Shown: piece after piece, positions 6,787-13,805 of the stretch | Position numbering within the stretch: the first letter of the stretch is position 1 | How the letters are laid out: each line of letters opens with the position of its first letter | From: Acidobacteriota bacterium | GTDB taxonomy: Bacteria > Acidobacteriota > Terriglobia > Terriglobales > Acidobacteriaceae | Length of the DNA: 13,805 nucleotides | NCBI GenBank assembly: GCA_021779695.1 | Contig: JAJYAE010000092.1 | Span: 1-13,805, forward strand | Reading direction: 5' to 3' | The notes under the pieces: generated by a model | Seen by the model: only the letters and a program-made list of their open reading frames with translations | What the model was told of the DNA's origin: nothing | The model's database searches: none | Program-made: the position numbers and the translations under genes

Positions 6787-7413
6787 TTAATAGAAGAGAT
6801 ATTTGCGCCAGCGGTCGTCACCGTGGCCGAGCATGCGCATGATCTGTCGGCTGGTGTGCAGCGAAAAGGGCCTCGGTTCGCGCAGCAGGATCATGTCGTC
6901 GATCTCATGGAGCATCCGATTGCCCTTGCGGCGATTGCAGGCATGGCAGCAGGCGACGAGGTTCTCCCAGGTGGAACTGCCGCCACGGGAGCGCGGGATG
7001 ACGTGGTCGAGAGTCAGCTCGCCAGCAGGCAGGATGACGCCGCAATACTGGCAGGTATTGCGATCACGCAGCAGGATGTTTTTGCGCGAGAGGGCGCGGG
7101 TTTGGTGCGGGATACGGCGGTATTCAAGCAAGCGGATGACGGAGGGCATGGCAATGCGGTTGCGCTGCGCGTGGAGCGTGAGGCCGTGTTCTTCTTCCGT
7201 GCGGGCGATGCCTTTGAGCACGAGGACGAGAGCGCGGCGCGCCCCGCAAATGTTGATGGGCTCATAGGAGGCATTGAGCACCAGCACGGGCATCTGGAGC
7301 ATGTGGTTCGGCTGCGAAGCTGGCTGGCTGGCGGCATGCTCCGCGGCCAGCGCGGCGGCCCTTGCGGCGGATTTCTGCTTTCGTGCATGAATCATGGCTT
7401 TACCCAGCGACAT
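6787..7413 (-). CDS. HNH endonuclease family protein
   Basis: This protein has 208 residues from the chosen start. A basic, Ala/Gln-rich N-terminus (1-37) precedes a domain with two CxxC pairs (Cys121/Cys124 and Cys156/Cys159) that form the zinc site. Between them lie the HNH catalytic residues: [13 protein letters not shown] with Asp136-His137, then WENLV with Asn151, and CNRRKGN after the second pair. This is the stand-alone HNH type widespread in Acidobacteria and cyanobacteria, a metal-dependent nuclease of uncertain biological role. The ATG at 7413 has AGGGG 7 nt upstream. An ATG at 7428, five codons earlier, overlaps the comF stop as ATGA and could be used by translational coupling. It is probably co-transcribed with comF and convergent with the SQR unit. 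Confidence 0.9.
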   Translation of the reverse strand: MSLGKAMIHARKQKSAARAAALAAEHAASQPASQPNHMLQMPVLVLNASYEPINICGARRALVLVLKGIARTEEEHGLTLHAQRNRIAMPSVIRLLEYRRIPHQTRALSRKNILLRDRNTCQYCGVILPAGELTLDHVIPRSRGGSSTWENLVACCHACNRRKGNRMLHEIDDMILLREPRPFSLHTSRQIMRMLGHGDDRWRKYLFY

Positions 7414-7424
7414 CTCTTTTCCCC

Positions 7425-8321
7425 TCATTGAAAAGATGGTTGGTCCTGTGAGTACATGCGAGCGGTTGGTGGTTGAGGAACGATTTGAGGCAGACTGGCT
7501 TGCCCCGGCAATGGCTCCCGAAGCGCATGCGCGGCCGCTTGGGAGCGAGCGAAGCCAGCGTGCCTGGCGCGGGCGAGCGTTGCGACCCAGACGGATTGGG
7601 CTCCAGCGCGGAGCAGGGCGCGGGCGGCAGCGCGGGCGGTGGCGCCGGTTGTCAGGATGTCATCGACAACGAGCACATCCTTGCCGGCGACGAGAGCCGG
7701 GTCAGAGACGCGGAACGCGTTGCGCAGGTTGATGCGGCGTTGACGAGGAGTGAGTCCGGCCTGACTTTCTGTGGCGCGCTGGCGGAGCAGGGCTGCAGGT
7801 GCAAGTTTCAGATGCCAGGCAGGATGCGATTTGTGCAGGGCTGTGAGGGCATGCACTGCGAGGAGGCGGGCCTGGTTGAATCCGCGGCTTGCCTGCTTGG
7901 AGGAGTGCAGCGGAACGGGGACGACGAGCAGTTCCGCAGGTGCGTCGGCGGCGAGTTGCTCTATGGCGCCAGCGAGCATGTGGCCCAGGGGGCGAGCGGC
8001 CGGTTTGAGGCGACCGTATTTGAAGGCGTGGATGGCGTCGCGCATGCGACCTTCATAGGTGGCCCATGCGACGGCGCGCTCAAAGGAGGGCGGGCTCATG
8101 CGGCAGGGCCGGCAGAGCGGTGCATCGCTGACTGGCGGAGCGGCAAGGCTGTCTCCGCATCGATGGCAATGGGAGCCGGAGCGGGCTGGAAATTCAGCCC
8201 AGCAGACATCGCAGATTGGAACGGGGAGGAAGTGCGACAGAAAGTGGCCGCAAAGGGCGCAGCGGGTGGGATAGACGACGCAACTGAGAGGATCCGCGGG
8301 ACTTCGGAGAACGCGCGCCAC
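7425..8321 (-). CDS. comF: ComF family protein (phosphoribosyltransferase-like, competence-associated)
   Basis: From the GTG at 8321 the protein has 298 residues. An N-terminal zinc-ribbon-like region has four CxxC pairs (Cys21/24, 37/40, 52/55, 70/73). A phosphoribosyltransferase fold follows, with the PRPP-binding motif [13 protein letters not shown] (Asp220-Asp221 to Thr228) and the family signature [11 protein letters not shown]. ComF proteins act in DNA uptake or DNA handling in competent bacteria; many species without known competence also carry them. The frame is open back to 8684, but that extension overlaps the divergent CRTAC1-type gene and has no family homology. GTG at 8399 or 8420 are other options, and none has a good ribosome binding site, so the exact start is uncertain. 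About 40 residues after the phosphoribosyltransferase core exceed the usual family length. The stop overlaps a possible HNH start (ATGA). Confidence 0.88.
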   Translation of the reverse strand: MARVLRSPADPLSCVVYPTRCALCGHFLSHFLPVPICDVCWAEFPARSGSHCHRCGDSLAAPPVSDAPLCRPCRMSPPSFERAVAWATYEGRMRDAIHAFKYGRLKPAARPLGHMLAGAIEQLAADAPAELLVVPVPLHSSKQASRGFNQARLLAVHALTALHKSHPAWHLKLAPAALLRQRATESQAGLTPRQRRINLRNAFRVSDPALVAGKDVLVVDDILTTGATARAAARALLRAGAQSVWVATLARARHAGFARSQAAAHALREPLPGQASLPQIVPQPPTARMYSQDQPSFQ

Positions 8322-8557
8322 TGCGCGCCAACTGGAAGCCTCTGACGGAGGGCCTTCGAGCGTGAGTGAGCCGTAGTCCTTGTGGAAGACGCACCTCACT
8401 TGCTGCGGAGTGGAAGCCACCCCGCTATGGCGCCAGTATACGCCGGGCGGGCGCAGCGCGCCATGGGGATGTAAGGAGGAGTTCAAGCGCGGGGCAGCGC
8501 GGAGGCAGGTGGTGATGCCGATACGGTACACTGCGGACCAAAGAGGAGTTTCGCATT

Positions 8558-10438
8558 TTGTACTTCCGAGTTGTGGCCCGAGGCATTCTTGCGGCCAGTT
8601 TGATTCCCATTCTGAGTCAGGCGCAACAGGCGCCCTCCACGCAGCAAAACATGAGCAGCGGGATTTCGGCCGGTGTAGCAGCACCGGCGCAGTACGATGC
8701 GCAGCGGCGCCCGATCACCGCGGGCGGGTTTGTGGACAAGGGCCCCATCATCTTCAAAGACATCACGAAGGAGGCGGGCCTATCCCTCTGGAAGCACAAA
8801 ATGGGCACGCCGGCCAAGAAGTTCATTGTGGAGACGAACGGCTCCGGGGTGTGCCTCCTGGACTATGACAACGACGGCTGGCTCGATATCTACCTGGTGA
8901 ACGGATCGACTTTTGATGCGCTGGATGGCAAGGAAGCGTCGCCGCACGCGGCGCTGTTTCACAACAACCACGACGGGACATTTACAGAGGTGGCGGCCAA
9001 GGCCGGCGTGACGAACGATCGCTGGGGCTATGGCTGCTCCGTGGCCGACTACGATAACGATGGCTGGCCCGATTTGTTTGTCGGCAATTATGGCAAGAAC
9101 CGGCTCTACCACAACAATCACGACGGGACGTTTACGGATGTGGCCCCCAAGGCGGGCTTTGACACGGACAATTGGACACCTGGCTCAGCCTGGGGCGACT
9201 ACGACGGCGACGGCAAGCTGGACCTCTATGTCAGCGGCTACGTGCACTTTGATCGCAACAATCTGCCGATTGCCGGCACCAAGGCCGTGGGGTATGCCTC
9301 ATGCCTGTATCGTGGCGCGAATGTGAACTGTGGCCCACGCGGACTGCCGGGCGAGCCCGATCATCTCTATCACAACAACGGGGACGGGACGTTTACCGAT
9401 GTAACGGTCAAGGCCGGCGTGGAGGACAAGGACAAGTACTACGGCTTTACTGCCATCTTTATTGACATCAACGGGGATGGGAAGCCCGATCTGGTGGTGG
9501 GGAATGATTCTGAGCCCAATTTTCTCTACATCAACAAAGGGGATGGCACTTTCGACGACCAGAGTTACGTCTCCGGCTTTGCGTTGAACAAGGATGGGCG
9601 TGAGATTGCATCGATGGGGATTGCGCCGGGAGACTACGAAAACAACGGTCTCATCGACTTCTACATCACCGATTTTGGCGATGACTACAAGGTGCTGTTT
9701 CACAATGACGGCGATGTGAGCTTCACGGATGTGAGCTACAAGGTGGGCCTTGCCCAGCCGACGATTCCCTTTGTGGGCTGGGGGGACGCTTTTGTTGATT
9801 ACGACAACGACGGATGGCTGGATCTGTTCGAGGCAAATGGCCATGTCTATCCCGAGGTGGATCAACACGACTGGGGCACCTCATGGGCAGAGCGGCCGCT
9901 GCTCTTTCACAATGTGCCGGATGGGCCTAAGGACCGGAGATTCGAGTTGATGCCGGCAGTGACGGGAACGGGACTGGCGGATGTCATTCCGGCGCGGGGC
10001 GCGGCATTTGGCGATCTGTTCAATGACGGCAAGGTCGATGTGGTGATCAATCCGATCGACGGACCGCCGGTATTGCTGCGGAATGTGAATCCTGATCATC
10101 ATCACTGGGTGGAGCTGAAGCTGGTTGGGGGAGCAAATCCCGCGAATGGGCACAAGAGTCCGCGGGACGCGACGTGCGCGACGGTGTATCTAAAGGCCAA
10201 CGGGATGCGCATGCGCCAGGATGTGCTGGCGAGCAGCAGTTATATCTCAGAGAACGACCGCCGCGTGCACTTCGGGCTGGGAGATGCAACCGATGCCGGC
10301 ACGGCAGAGATTCACTGGCCCTCGGGCCAGAAGGAATTCGTGAAACTGCCCGCGGAGGACCGAATTTACACGATTGAAGAGGGCAAAGGGATTACAGCCG
10401 CTCTTTGCCAGGGCAAGCCGTGCGCAAACGCGAAGTGA
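8558..10438 (+). CDS. Secreted CRTAC1-type protein: seven FG-GAP/VCBS blades plus ASPIC/UnbV domain
   Basis: This 626-residue protein starts at a TTG, with GAGGAG 9 nt upstream; the first ATG (codon 32) would lose the signal peptide (residues 5-22). Seven calcium-binding-like loops appear in order, for example LLDYDNDGWLD (from residue 100), VADYDNDGWPD (from 162), GDYDGDGKLD, IDINGDGKPD, GDYENNGLID, VDYDNDGWLD and GDLFNDGKVD. Five are alternated with an LxHNNxDGTFTDV-type strand. This predicts a complete seven-bladed integrin-alpha-like propeller. The C-terminal part (about 540-612) matches ASPIC/UnbV, with SSYISENDRRVHFGLG and IHWPSGQKE. Such proteins are abundant in Acidobacteria and Planctomycetes; they are exported and presumably bind Ca2+ and other surface or polymer partners, with no enzymatic role shown. 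The fifth blade has a weakened calcium loop. Two Cys pairs in the blade 3-4 insert and at the C-terminus may form disulfides. Confidence 0.93.
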   Translation: MYFRVVARGILAASLIPILSQAQQAPSTQQNMSSGISAGVAAPAQYDAQRRPITAGGFVDKGPIIFKDITKEAGLSLWKHKMGTPAKKFIVETNGSGVCLLDYDNDGWLDIYLVNGSTFDALDGKEASPHAALFHNNHDGTFTEVAAKAGVTNDRWGYGCSVADYDNDGWPDLFVGNYGKNRLYHNNHDGTFTDVAPKAGFDTDNWTPGSAWGDYDGDGKLDLYVSGYVHFDRNNLPIAGTKAVGYASCLYRGANVNCGPRGLPGEPDHLYHNNGDGTFTDVTVKAGVEDKDKYYGFTAIFIDINGDGKPDLVVGNDSEPNFLYINKGDGTFDDQSYVSGFALNKDGREIASMGIAPGDYENNGLIDFYITDFGDDYKVLFHNDGDVSFTDVSYKVGLAQPTIPFVGWGDAFVDYDNDGWLDLFEANGHVYPEVDQHDWGTSWAERPLLFHNVPDGPKDRRFELMPAVTGTGLADVIPARGAAFGDLFNDGKVDVVINPIDGPPVLLRNVNPDHHHWVELKLVGGANPANGHKSPRDATCATVYLKANGMRMRQDVLASSSYISENDRRVHFGLGDATDAGTAEIHWPSGQKEFVKLPAEDRIYTIEEGKGITAALCQGKPCANAK

Positions 10439-10549
10439 CCTCCACTGGCCCGCTTCGCCGGGTGAGCCTCCTCCTCTTGGTGAAGGCCCATCCGGCGCGC
10501 GTCCGGTTGGTGTGCCGGTGATCTCTAGACCCCCCGATGGCCCCGCAGG

Positions 10550-11509
10550 TTAGAAGACGCCTGCGAGAAAGACCTCGGCTGGATGTTCGTTCTCGTACTT
10601 GAAGCCGCAGGCTTCCAGCACGGCCGGGGACAATGCGATGACGGGACAATATGAATGGGCAAGCATCTTGTAGACGATGCCTGTGCGCGCAATGGCCGCA
10701 AATGCAGTGGTGCTGTGCGCGCCCATGACAACGATATCCGCCTGCTGTGCATGCGCCTGATAGAGCAACTCCTCGGTAGGGTCGCCAGGCACCACGATGG
10801 GCTGGATCTGGAGCAGCTTGCGTTCCGTCTCCGGCACCAGAGAGAGCAGATCCTGTTCAATCTCCTCGATGGAGCGACCCGCCAGGAAATTGGGGCGATC
10901 CTGCGGGCGGATGACGTGTTGCAGAACGAGGCGAGCCTTATGCTGTGCGGCTAGCTTGGCAGCAAAAGCGGTGACGACGGTGCTGCTCTCAGTGAAGCTG
11001 ACTGCGCAGAGCACGGTATGGGTCGCGAAGTGGCGATAGGCGCCATCGACGACATCTGGGCCGGCGACAAAGACGGGTACCCTTGCATGGCGCAGGACCG
11101 CTTCCGCCACCGAACCAACCAGAAGCTTCCCAATCGGACCTGGTGAGTGGGTGCCCATTACGATCCGGTCCACATCCCGCTCGCGCAGGAAGGCAAGGAT
11201 CTGGTCTGTGGCAAGGCCTGGGCGCACGATCACCTCACAACGCACGCCTGCCGCGCGGACGCGCTCAGCGATGGGTTCAAGGTGATGGAGTTCGGCGCGG
11301 GCGGCGGCGGCATAGTCGTAGTAACGGATGCCGGAAGTTTCAGACGCCGCGACAACAAGGGTGTCATATGCATGAAACAGGATGAGATCCGCGCCAAATT
11401 CTTTCGCCTGTGCGATGGCAAAGGAGAGGGCTTTTTCGTTGGCAGGGATCTCGGAGGCGAAGAGGATTGTGGTGGGTTTTGTCCACCCGGGCTTGATGTT
11501 GGCAGCCAT
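10550..11509 (-). CDS. Tandem universal stress protein with two UspA domains
   Basis: This 319-residue protein contains two UspA domains in tandem (about residues 12-146 and 155-300). The first starts TTILFASEIPANEKAL and carries a modified nucleotide motif: Gly119-Thr-His-Ser122, nine residues, Gly132-Ser133, so Ser replaces the second Gly. The second domain has Gly263-Ala-His-Ser266 but no downstream Gly-Ser pair and is probably not an ATP binder. The start at 11509 is fixed by a perfect AGGAGG 5 nt upstream; the frame stays open to 11905 but without homology and overlapping the divergent radical SAM gene. Usp tandem proteins often act in redox, hypoxia or starvation responses. A Crp/Fnr-like palindrome (11584-11599) lies 82 nt upstream of the ATG, matching the situation of the single Usp at 4399. 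It converges on the CRTAC1-type gene with 111 bp between stops. Confidence 0.92.
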   Translation of the reverse strand: MAANIKPGWTKPTTILFASEIPANEKALSFAIAQAKEFGADLILFHAYDTLVVAASETSGIRYYDYAAAARAELHHLEPIAERVRAAGVRCEVIVRPGLATDQILAFLRERDVDRIVMGTHSPGPIGKLLVGSVAEAVLRHARVPVFVAGPDVVDGAYRHFATHTVLCAVSFTESSTVVTAFAAKLAAQHKARLVLQHVIRPQDRPNFLAGRSIEEIEQDLLSLVPETERKLLQIQPIVVPGDPTEELLYQAHAQQADIVVMGAHSTTAFAAIARTGIVYKMLAHSYCPVIALSPAVLEACGFKYENEHPAEVFLAGVF

Positions 11510-11583
11510 GGCAACCTCCTTGATGTGCGCCTGTACAGTGGCAGACTCAGTTGAGGTTTTCGGTGCCCGGTAGCACGAGGCCA

Positions 11584-11599
11584 GGTGAGCCAAATCACC
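11584..11599. promoter_or_regulatory. Crp/Fnr-family-like operator upstream of tandem Usp gene (site B)
   Basis: GGTGAGCCAAATCACC has perfect GGTGA and TCACC arms around six bases, identical in the arms to site A. Its centre lies 82 nt from the tandem Usp start codon. A matching -10 for the minus strand was not clear. Confidence 0.5.
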
Positions 11600-11761
11600 A
11601 AAGAAGCGGCCCTGCCTGGGTCGTTGGTTGCCGGCGTATTGGTTTCTGCTTGTTAGACGCGGTGGATTACCTTTCGACTTATCGGTAACCAGCATTGTGG
11701 ACCAGAATGGGTCAGCCGTCGAGAGGAGAGACGGTGAATTTTTGGCATCCCTGTAAGGAAT

Positions 11762-11777
11762 AGTGATGTGAATCACA
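11762..11777. promoter_or_regulatory. Crp/Fnr-family-like operator upstream of radical SAM gene (site C)
   Basis: AGTGATGTGAATCACA contains GTGAT-N4-ATCAC. This satisfies both the Crp-type GTGA-N6-TCAC pattern and the Fnr-type TGAT-N4-ATCA core. It is the most Fnr-like of the three sites. Its centre is 110 nt upstream of the radical SAM start codon. Confidence 0.55.
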
Positions 11778-11879
11778 GATTTTGCATGACCGTACTGATT
11801 TCCTAGAGAGGAATCGCGGTGCTTCCCGCTGCTCCAGGAAATGCCGGGCCAGCTAGCCGCGATTGCGCAGGAGGTCCGT

Positions 11880-13103
11880 ATGCAACCGATGCAGCCCATG
11901 CACAATATTCCCGCCCGGGGCGGATTGAATTATGACGAGACGCCGTTTCTGGCGATATGGGAGGTGACGCAGTCCTGCGATCTGGCGTGCAAGCATTGCC
12001 GGGCCGCCGCGCAGCCGATTGCGCATCCGGACCAACTGTCGACCGCCGAGGGCAAGGCCCTGATTGACCAGATTGCGGCGATGCAGATTCCCATTTTTGT
12101 GTTTACGGGCGGCGACCCCTTGAAGAGGCCGGATCTGTATGAGTTGATTCGCTATTCGGCGGAGAAGGGTGTGAAGGTGGCAGTGACGCCCAGCGCCACG
12201 CCGCTGCTGACCCGCGAGGCCATCTTCAAGATGAAAGAGGCCGGCATCGTCCGGCTGGGCATCTCGCTGGATGGCTCGACGCCGGAGATTCACGACACTT
12301 TCCGGGGGCTGCCGGGTGCCTGGGCGCGCACGATTCAGGCCATCGAGTGGGCCAACGAGGCAGGCATTCCGATCCAGGTGCACACCACCATCAGCCGCCA
12401 TAACGCGGACGATCTGGACAACCTCTGTGCGCTGTTTGAGAAGCAGAAGATCGTGATGTGGAATGTCTTCTTCCTCGTCCCCGTGGGCCGCGGGCAACTG
12501 GACGATCTGCTTTCCGGCGAAGAGTTCGAGCAGGTCTTCGGAAAGATTTATGAGTTGTCGCACCGGGTGAGCTTCCAGATCAAGTCGACCGAAGCGATGC
12601 ACTACCGGCGCTACCTCTTACAGCACAATCTGGAAGAGCGGAAGATGGGGCACGGCCATGGGCACCCGCACGGCGCGGCGCAGGAGTATGAGCCAGGCGC
12701 GCCGACGACCGACGGCAAGACGCGCGCGATGGGCTGGGCGACGCGGCGGGTGAACGACGGCAAGGGCTTCATGTTCATCTCGCATGTGGGCAATGTGTAC
12801 CCAAGCGGGTTTCTGCCGATTCATGCGGGCAATGTGCGCGAGACTCCTTTGGCGGAGATCTATCGCGAGGCGCCGATCTTCAAGGCGCTGCGCGATACGA
12901 GCAAGCTGGAAGGCAAATGCGGCGCCTGCGAGTTCAAGGAGATCTGCGGCGGATCACGCGCGCGGGCCTATGCGCTTACCGGCGACCCGCTGGCGCAGGA
13001 GCCATGCTGCATCTATCAGCCAAAGAACTGGGACCCGGAGCTGGAGCAGCAGGCCTCGGCGTTCAAACATGCCGCGCAGGCTGAGCCGCTGGTGACGCTG
13101 TAG
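11880..13103 (+). CDS. Radical SAM/SPASM domain enzyme, TIGR04053-like
   Basis: This 407-residue protein carries the radical SAM cluster motif Cx3CxxC at Cys33, Cys37 and Cys40 (SCDLACKHC). The GGDP SAM-binding motif (Thr76-Gly-Gly-Asp-Pro80) and SLDGST follow. The C-terminus has a SPASM/twitch-like cysteine set: Cys347-x2-Cys350-x5-Cys356, then Cys376-Cys377. The overall sequence (NYDETPFLAIWEVTQSCDL, VYPSGFLP, CGGSRARAYALTGDP) recalls the TIGR04053 group, relatives of the haem-biosynthesis enzymes AhbC/AhbD and NirJ; this is from memory and the substrate is unknown. A His-rich loop (MGHGHGHPHG, residues 256-265) is unusual. The start is chosen for AGGAGG 5 nt upstream; an ATG at 11841 has poor spacing. 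No precursor-peptide gene is evident beside it. An Fnr-like site lies upstream. Confidence 0.9.
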   Translation: MQPMQPMHNIPARGGLNYDETPFLAIWEVTQSCDLACKHCRAAAQPIAHPDQLSTAEGKALIDQIAAMQIPIFVFTGGDPLKRPDLYELIRYSAEKGVKVAVTPSATPLLTREAIFKMKEAGIVRLGISLDGSTPEIHDTFRGLPGAWARTIQAIEWANEAGIPIQVHTTISRHNADDLDNLCALFEKQKIVMWNVFFLVPVGRGQLDDLLSGEEFEQVFGKIYELSHRVSFQIKSTEAMHYRRYLLQHNLEERKMGHGHGHPHGAAQEYEPGAPTTDGKTRAMGWATRRVNDGKGFMFISHVGNVYPSGFLPIHAGNVRETPLAEIYREAPIFKALRDTSKLEGKCGACEFKEICGGSRARAYALTGDPLAQEPCCIYQPKNWDPELEQQASAFKHAAQAEPLVTL

Positions 13104-13147
13104 GTGGATGAGACGGACTCATTCCGCATTCGTATCGGAAATTATTC

Positions 13148-13176
13148 TTGATGAATCCATGGGTCTTCCGTATGCA
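13148..13176 (+). promoter_or_regulatory. Candidate promoter of the metallo-beta-lactamase-fold gene
   Basis: TTGATG (13148-13153) and TATGCA (13171-13176) are separated by 17 bp. This would start transcription near 13183, about 60 nt before the start codon. It implies the gene has its own promoter rather than reading on from the radical SAM gene. The -10 is weak. Confidence 0.3.
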
Positions 13177-13244
13177 ATGATCCTAGTGATCTACCGGGTG
13201 ATCCGCGGGGCCTCGGGTAGCGGCTCGCCTATCCGGAGGACAAA

Positions 13245-13805
13245 ATGCGGTTGCTCACTCGAATCTGCGTTTTCGTGGTGCTCTTGTGGTCTTTTAGCGT
13301 TGTCGTACTGGCTCAAGGGACTCTGCGATTGTCTTACATGGGAACCGCAGGATGGGAGATCACTGACGGACAAACGGTGATTCTTGTCGATCCATACTTG
13401 ACACGTCTCAAAACCGGAACGCCGAATGACCCTCCACTCGCCTCCGATTCGCGCCCGCTTGTCACGGACGACGATTTTGTTCATTCCGATCGCGCAGTGA
13501 TTGACAAACATATCACCAGGGCGGACTACATTTTGATCACGCATACTCACCTGGATCATGTCCTTGATATGCCGTATATCGCAGGTAAAACAGGCGCTTT
13601 GGTCATCGGAACCGAAAGCACAAGCAACTTCGCACGCGACAACGGCGTATCTGATCGTCAGATTTTGACGGTCAAGGGCGGCGAGGACCTTCAACTGCGT
13701 GGTTGTTCGGTACAAGTCATTCCGAGTCTTCATGGCATTCTTTCGAGCGGTTCACAATTTCCACCACCATCCACTATTTTCCCCGCCAATACAAAGCCTC
13801 CTTTC
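13245..13805 (+). CDS. Secreted metallo-beta-lactamase-fold hydrolase, N-terminal part, cut by window edge
   Basis: From the ATG at 13245 the frame is open for 187 codons to the window end. A signal peptide is clear (basic MRLLTR, hydrophobic residues 7-22, Ala-Gln at about 23-24). The mature part starts with a beta-lactamase-fold strand (LRLSYMGTAGWEI) and VILVDPYL. It carries the metal motif HxHxDH at His100-Thr-His102-Leu-Asp104-His105. A further His (SLHG) lies near the window end. This matches the UlaG/L-ascorbate-lactonase-like branch of the fold; the substrate is unknown. GGAGG lies 5 nt upstream of the ATG. Coding GC in sampled stretches is about 52-55%, against about 70% in the neighbouring radical SAM gene, which could mean a different origin or weaker expression constraint. 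Confidence 0.88.
   Translation, partial: MRLLTRICVFVVLLWSFSVVVLAQGTLRLSYMGTAGWEITDGQTVILVDPYLTRLKTGTPNDPPLASDSRPLVTDDDFVHSDRAVIDKHITRADYILITHTHLDHVLDMPYIAGKTGALVIGTESTSNFARDNGVSDRQILTVKGGEDLQLRGCSVQVIPSLHGILSSGSQFPPPSTIFPANTKPPF

Larger units (their letters stand above)
11510..11879. other. Divergent regulatory region between tandem Usp and radical SAM genes
   Basis: This 370-bp spacer is AT-richer than the genes on both sides. It contains two palindromes of the same type, site B (11584-11599) nearer the Usp gene and site C (11762-11777) nearer the radical SAM gene. It also has a small inverted repeat CCGTC-N9-GACGG (11716-11734) followed by a short T-run. I see no convincing small gene or RNA; clear sigma-70 hexamers were not evident at class II distance from either site. 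Confidence 0.65.

Noticed and set aside
8322..8684. Upstream extension of comF to an ATG at 8684
   Set aside because: It overlaps the start of the divergent CRTAC1-type gene, has no family homology and no ribosome binding site.
10439..10549. Bidirectional terminator between the convergent CRTAC1-type and tandem Usp genes
   Set aside because: Only short GC-rich pairings (4 bp CCCG/CGGG and scattered CCGG) without T-runs were found.
11716..11742. Small hairpin CCGTC-N9-GACGG followed by a T-run, as an attenuator or terminator
   Set aside because: The stem is only 5 bp with a large loop, and no leader peptide is evident; the signal is too weak to list as a feature.
11510..11905. Upstream extension of the tandem Usp to 11905
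   Set aside because: The ATG at 11509 has a perfect AGGAGG and begins the Usp domain; the extension would cover the divergent regulatory region and the radical SAM start.
1..13805. CRISPR array, tRNA, rRNA, insertion sequence or phage attachment site
   Set aside because: No regularly spaced repeats, no cloverleaf-like or rRNA-like stretch, no transposase or integrase motif and no terminal inverted repeats were seen on either strand.

Overview
This window looks like chromosomal DNA from a GC-rich member of the Acidobacteriota (Terriglobia-like). I infer this from gene content rather than any marker gene: a CRTAC1-type seven-bladed propeller protein with an ASPIC/UnbV tail, a LolA-like exported protein, an S9 peptidase with a TolB-like propeller, and generally high GC. 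No rRNA, tRNA, insertion sequence, phage gene or CRISPR array was seen.

Layout. Positions 1-2978 (minus strand) hold the N-terminal part of a secreted S9-family peptidase and, upstream of it, a large membrane histidine-kinase-like protein whose catalytic residues are degenerate. A 334-bp divergent spacer follows. Positions 3313-6768 (plus strand) hold a LolA-like exported protein, a single-domain universal stress protein (Usp), a sulfide:quinone-oxidoreductase-like flavoprotein and a 50-residue, partly hydrophobic small protein. Positions 6787-8321 (minus strand) hold an HNH nuclease and a ComF-type phosphoribosyltransferase, probably one transcript. Positions 8558-10438 (plus) hold the secreted CRTAC1-type protein. 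A tandem-domain Usp (minus, 10550-11509) and a radical SAM/SPASM enzyme (plus, 11880-13103) diverge from a 370-bp regulatory spacer. The window ends inside a secreted metallo-beta-lactamase-fold protein (plus, from 13245).

How the parts may work together. Three near-identical palindromes of the form RGTGA-N6-TCACM (Crp/Fnr-family style) occur in intergenic DNA: one upstream of the single Usp (4300-4315) and two in the spacer between the tandem Usp and the radical SAM gene (11584-11599, 11762-11777). This suggests a local regulon joining both stress proteins and the radical SAM enzyme, plausibly responding to oxygen, redox or nitric oxide. That reading is inference. The flavoprotein with its small partner may belong to the same respiratory theme, but no such site was seen in front of it.

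The observations most worth a second look are the intact but apparently catalytically dead histidine kinase (phospho-acceptor His replaced by Trp, N-box Asn residues and the G1 Asp also lost), the three shared palindromes, and the small protein behind the flavoprotein.
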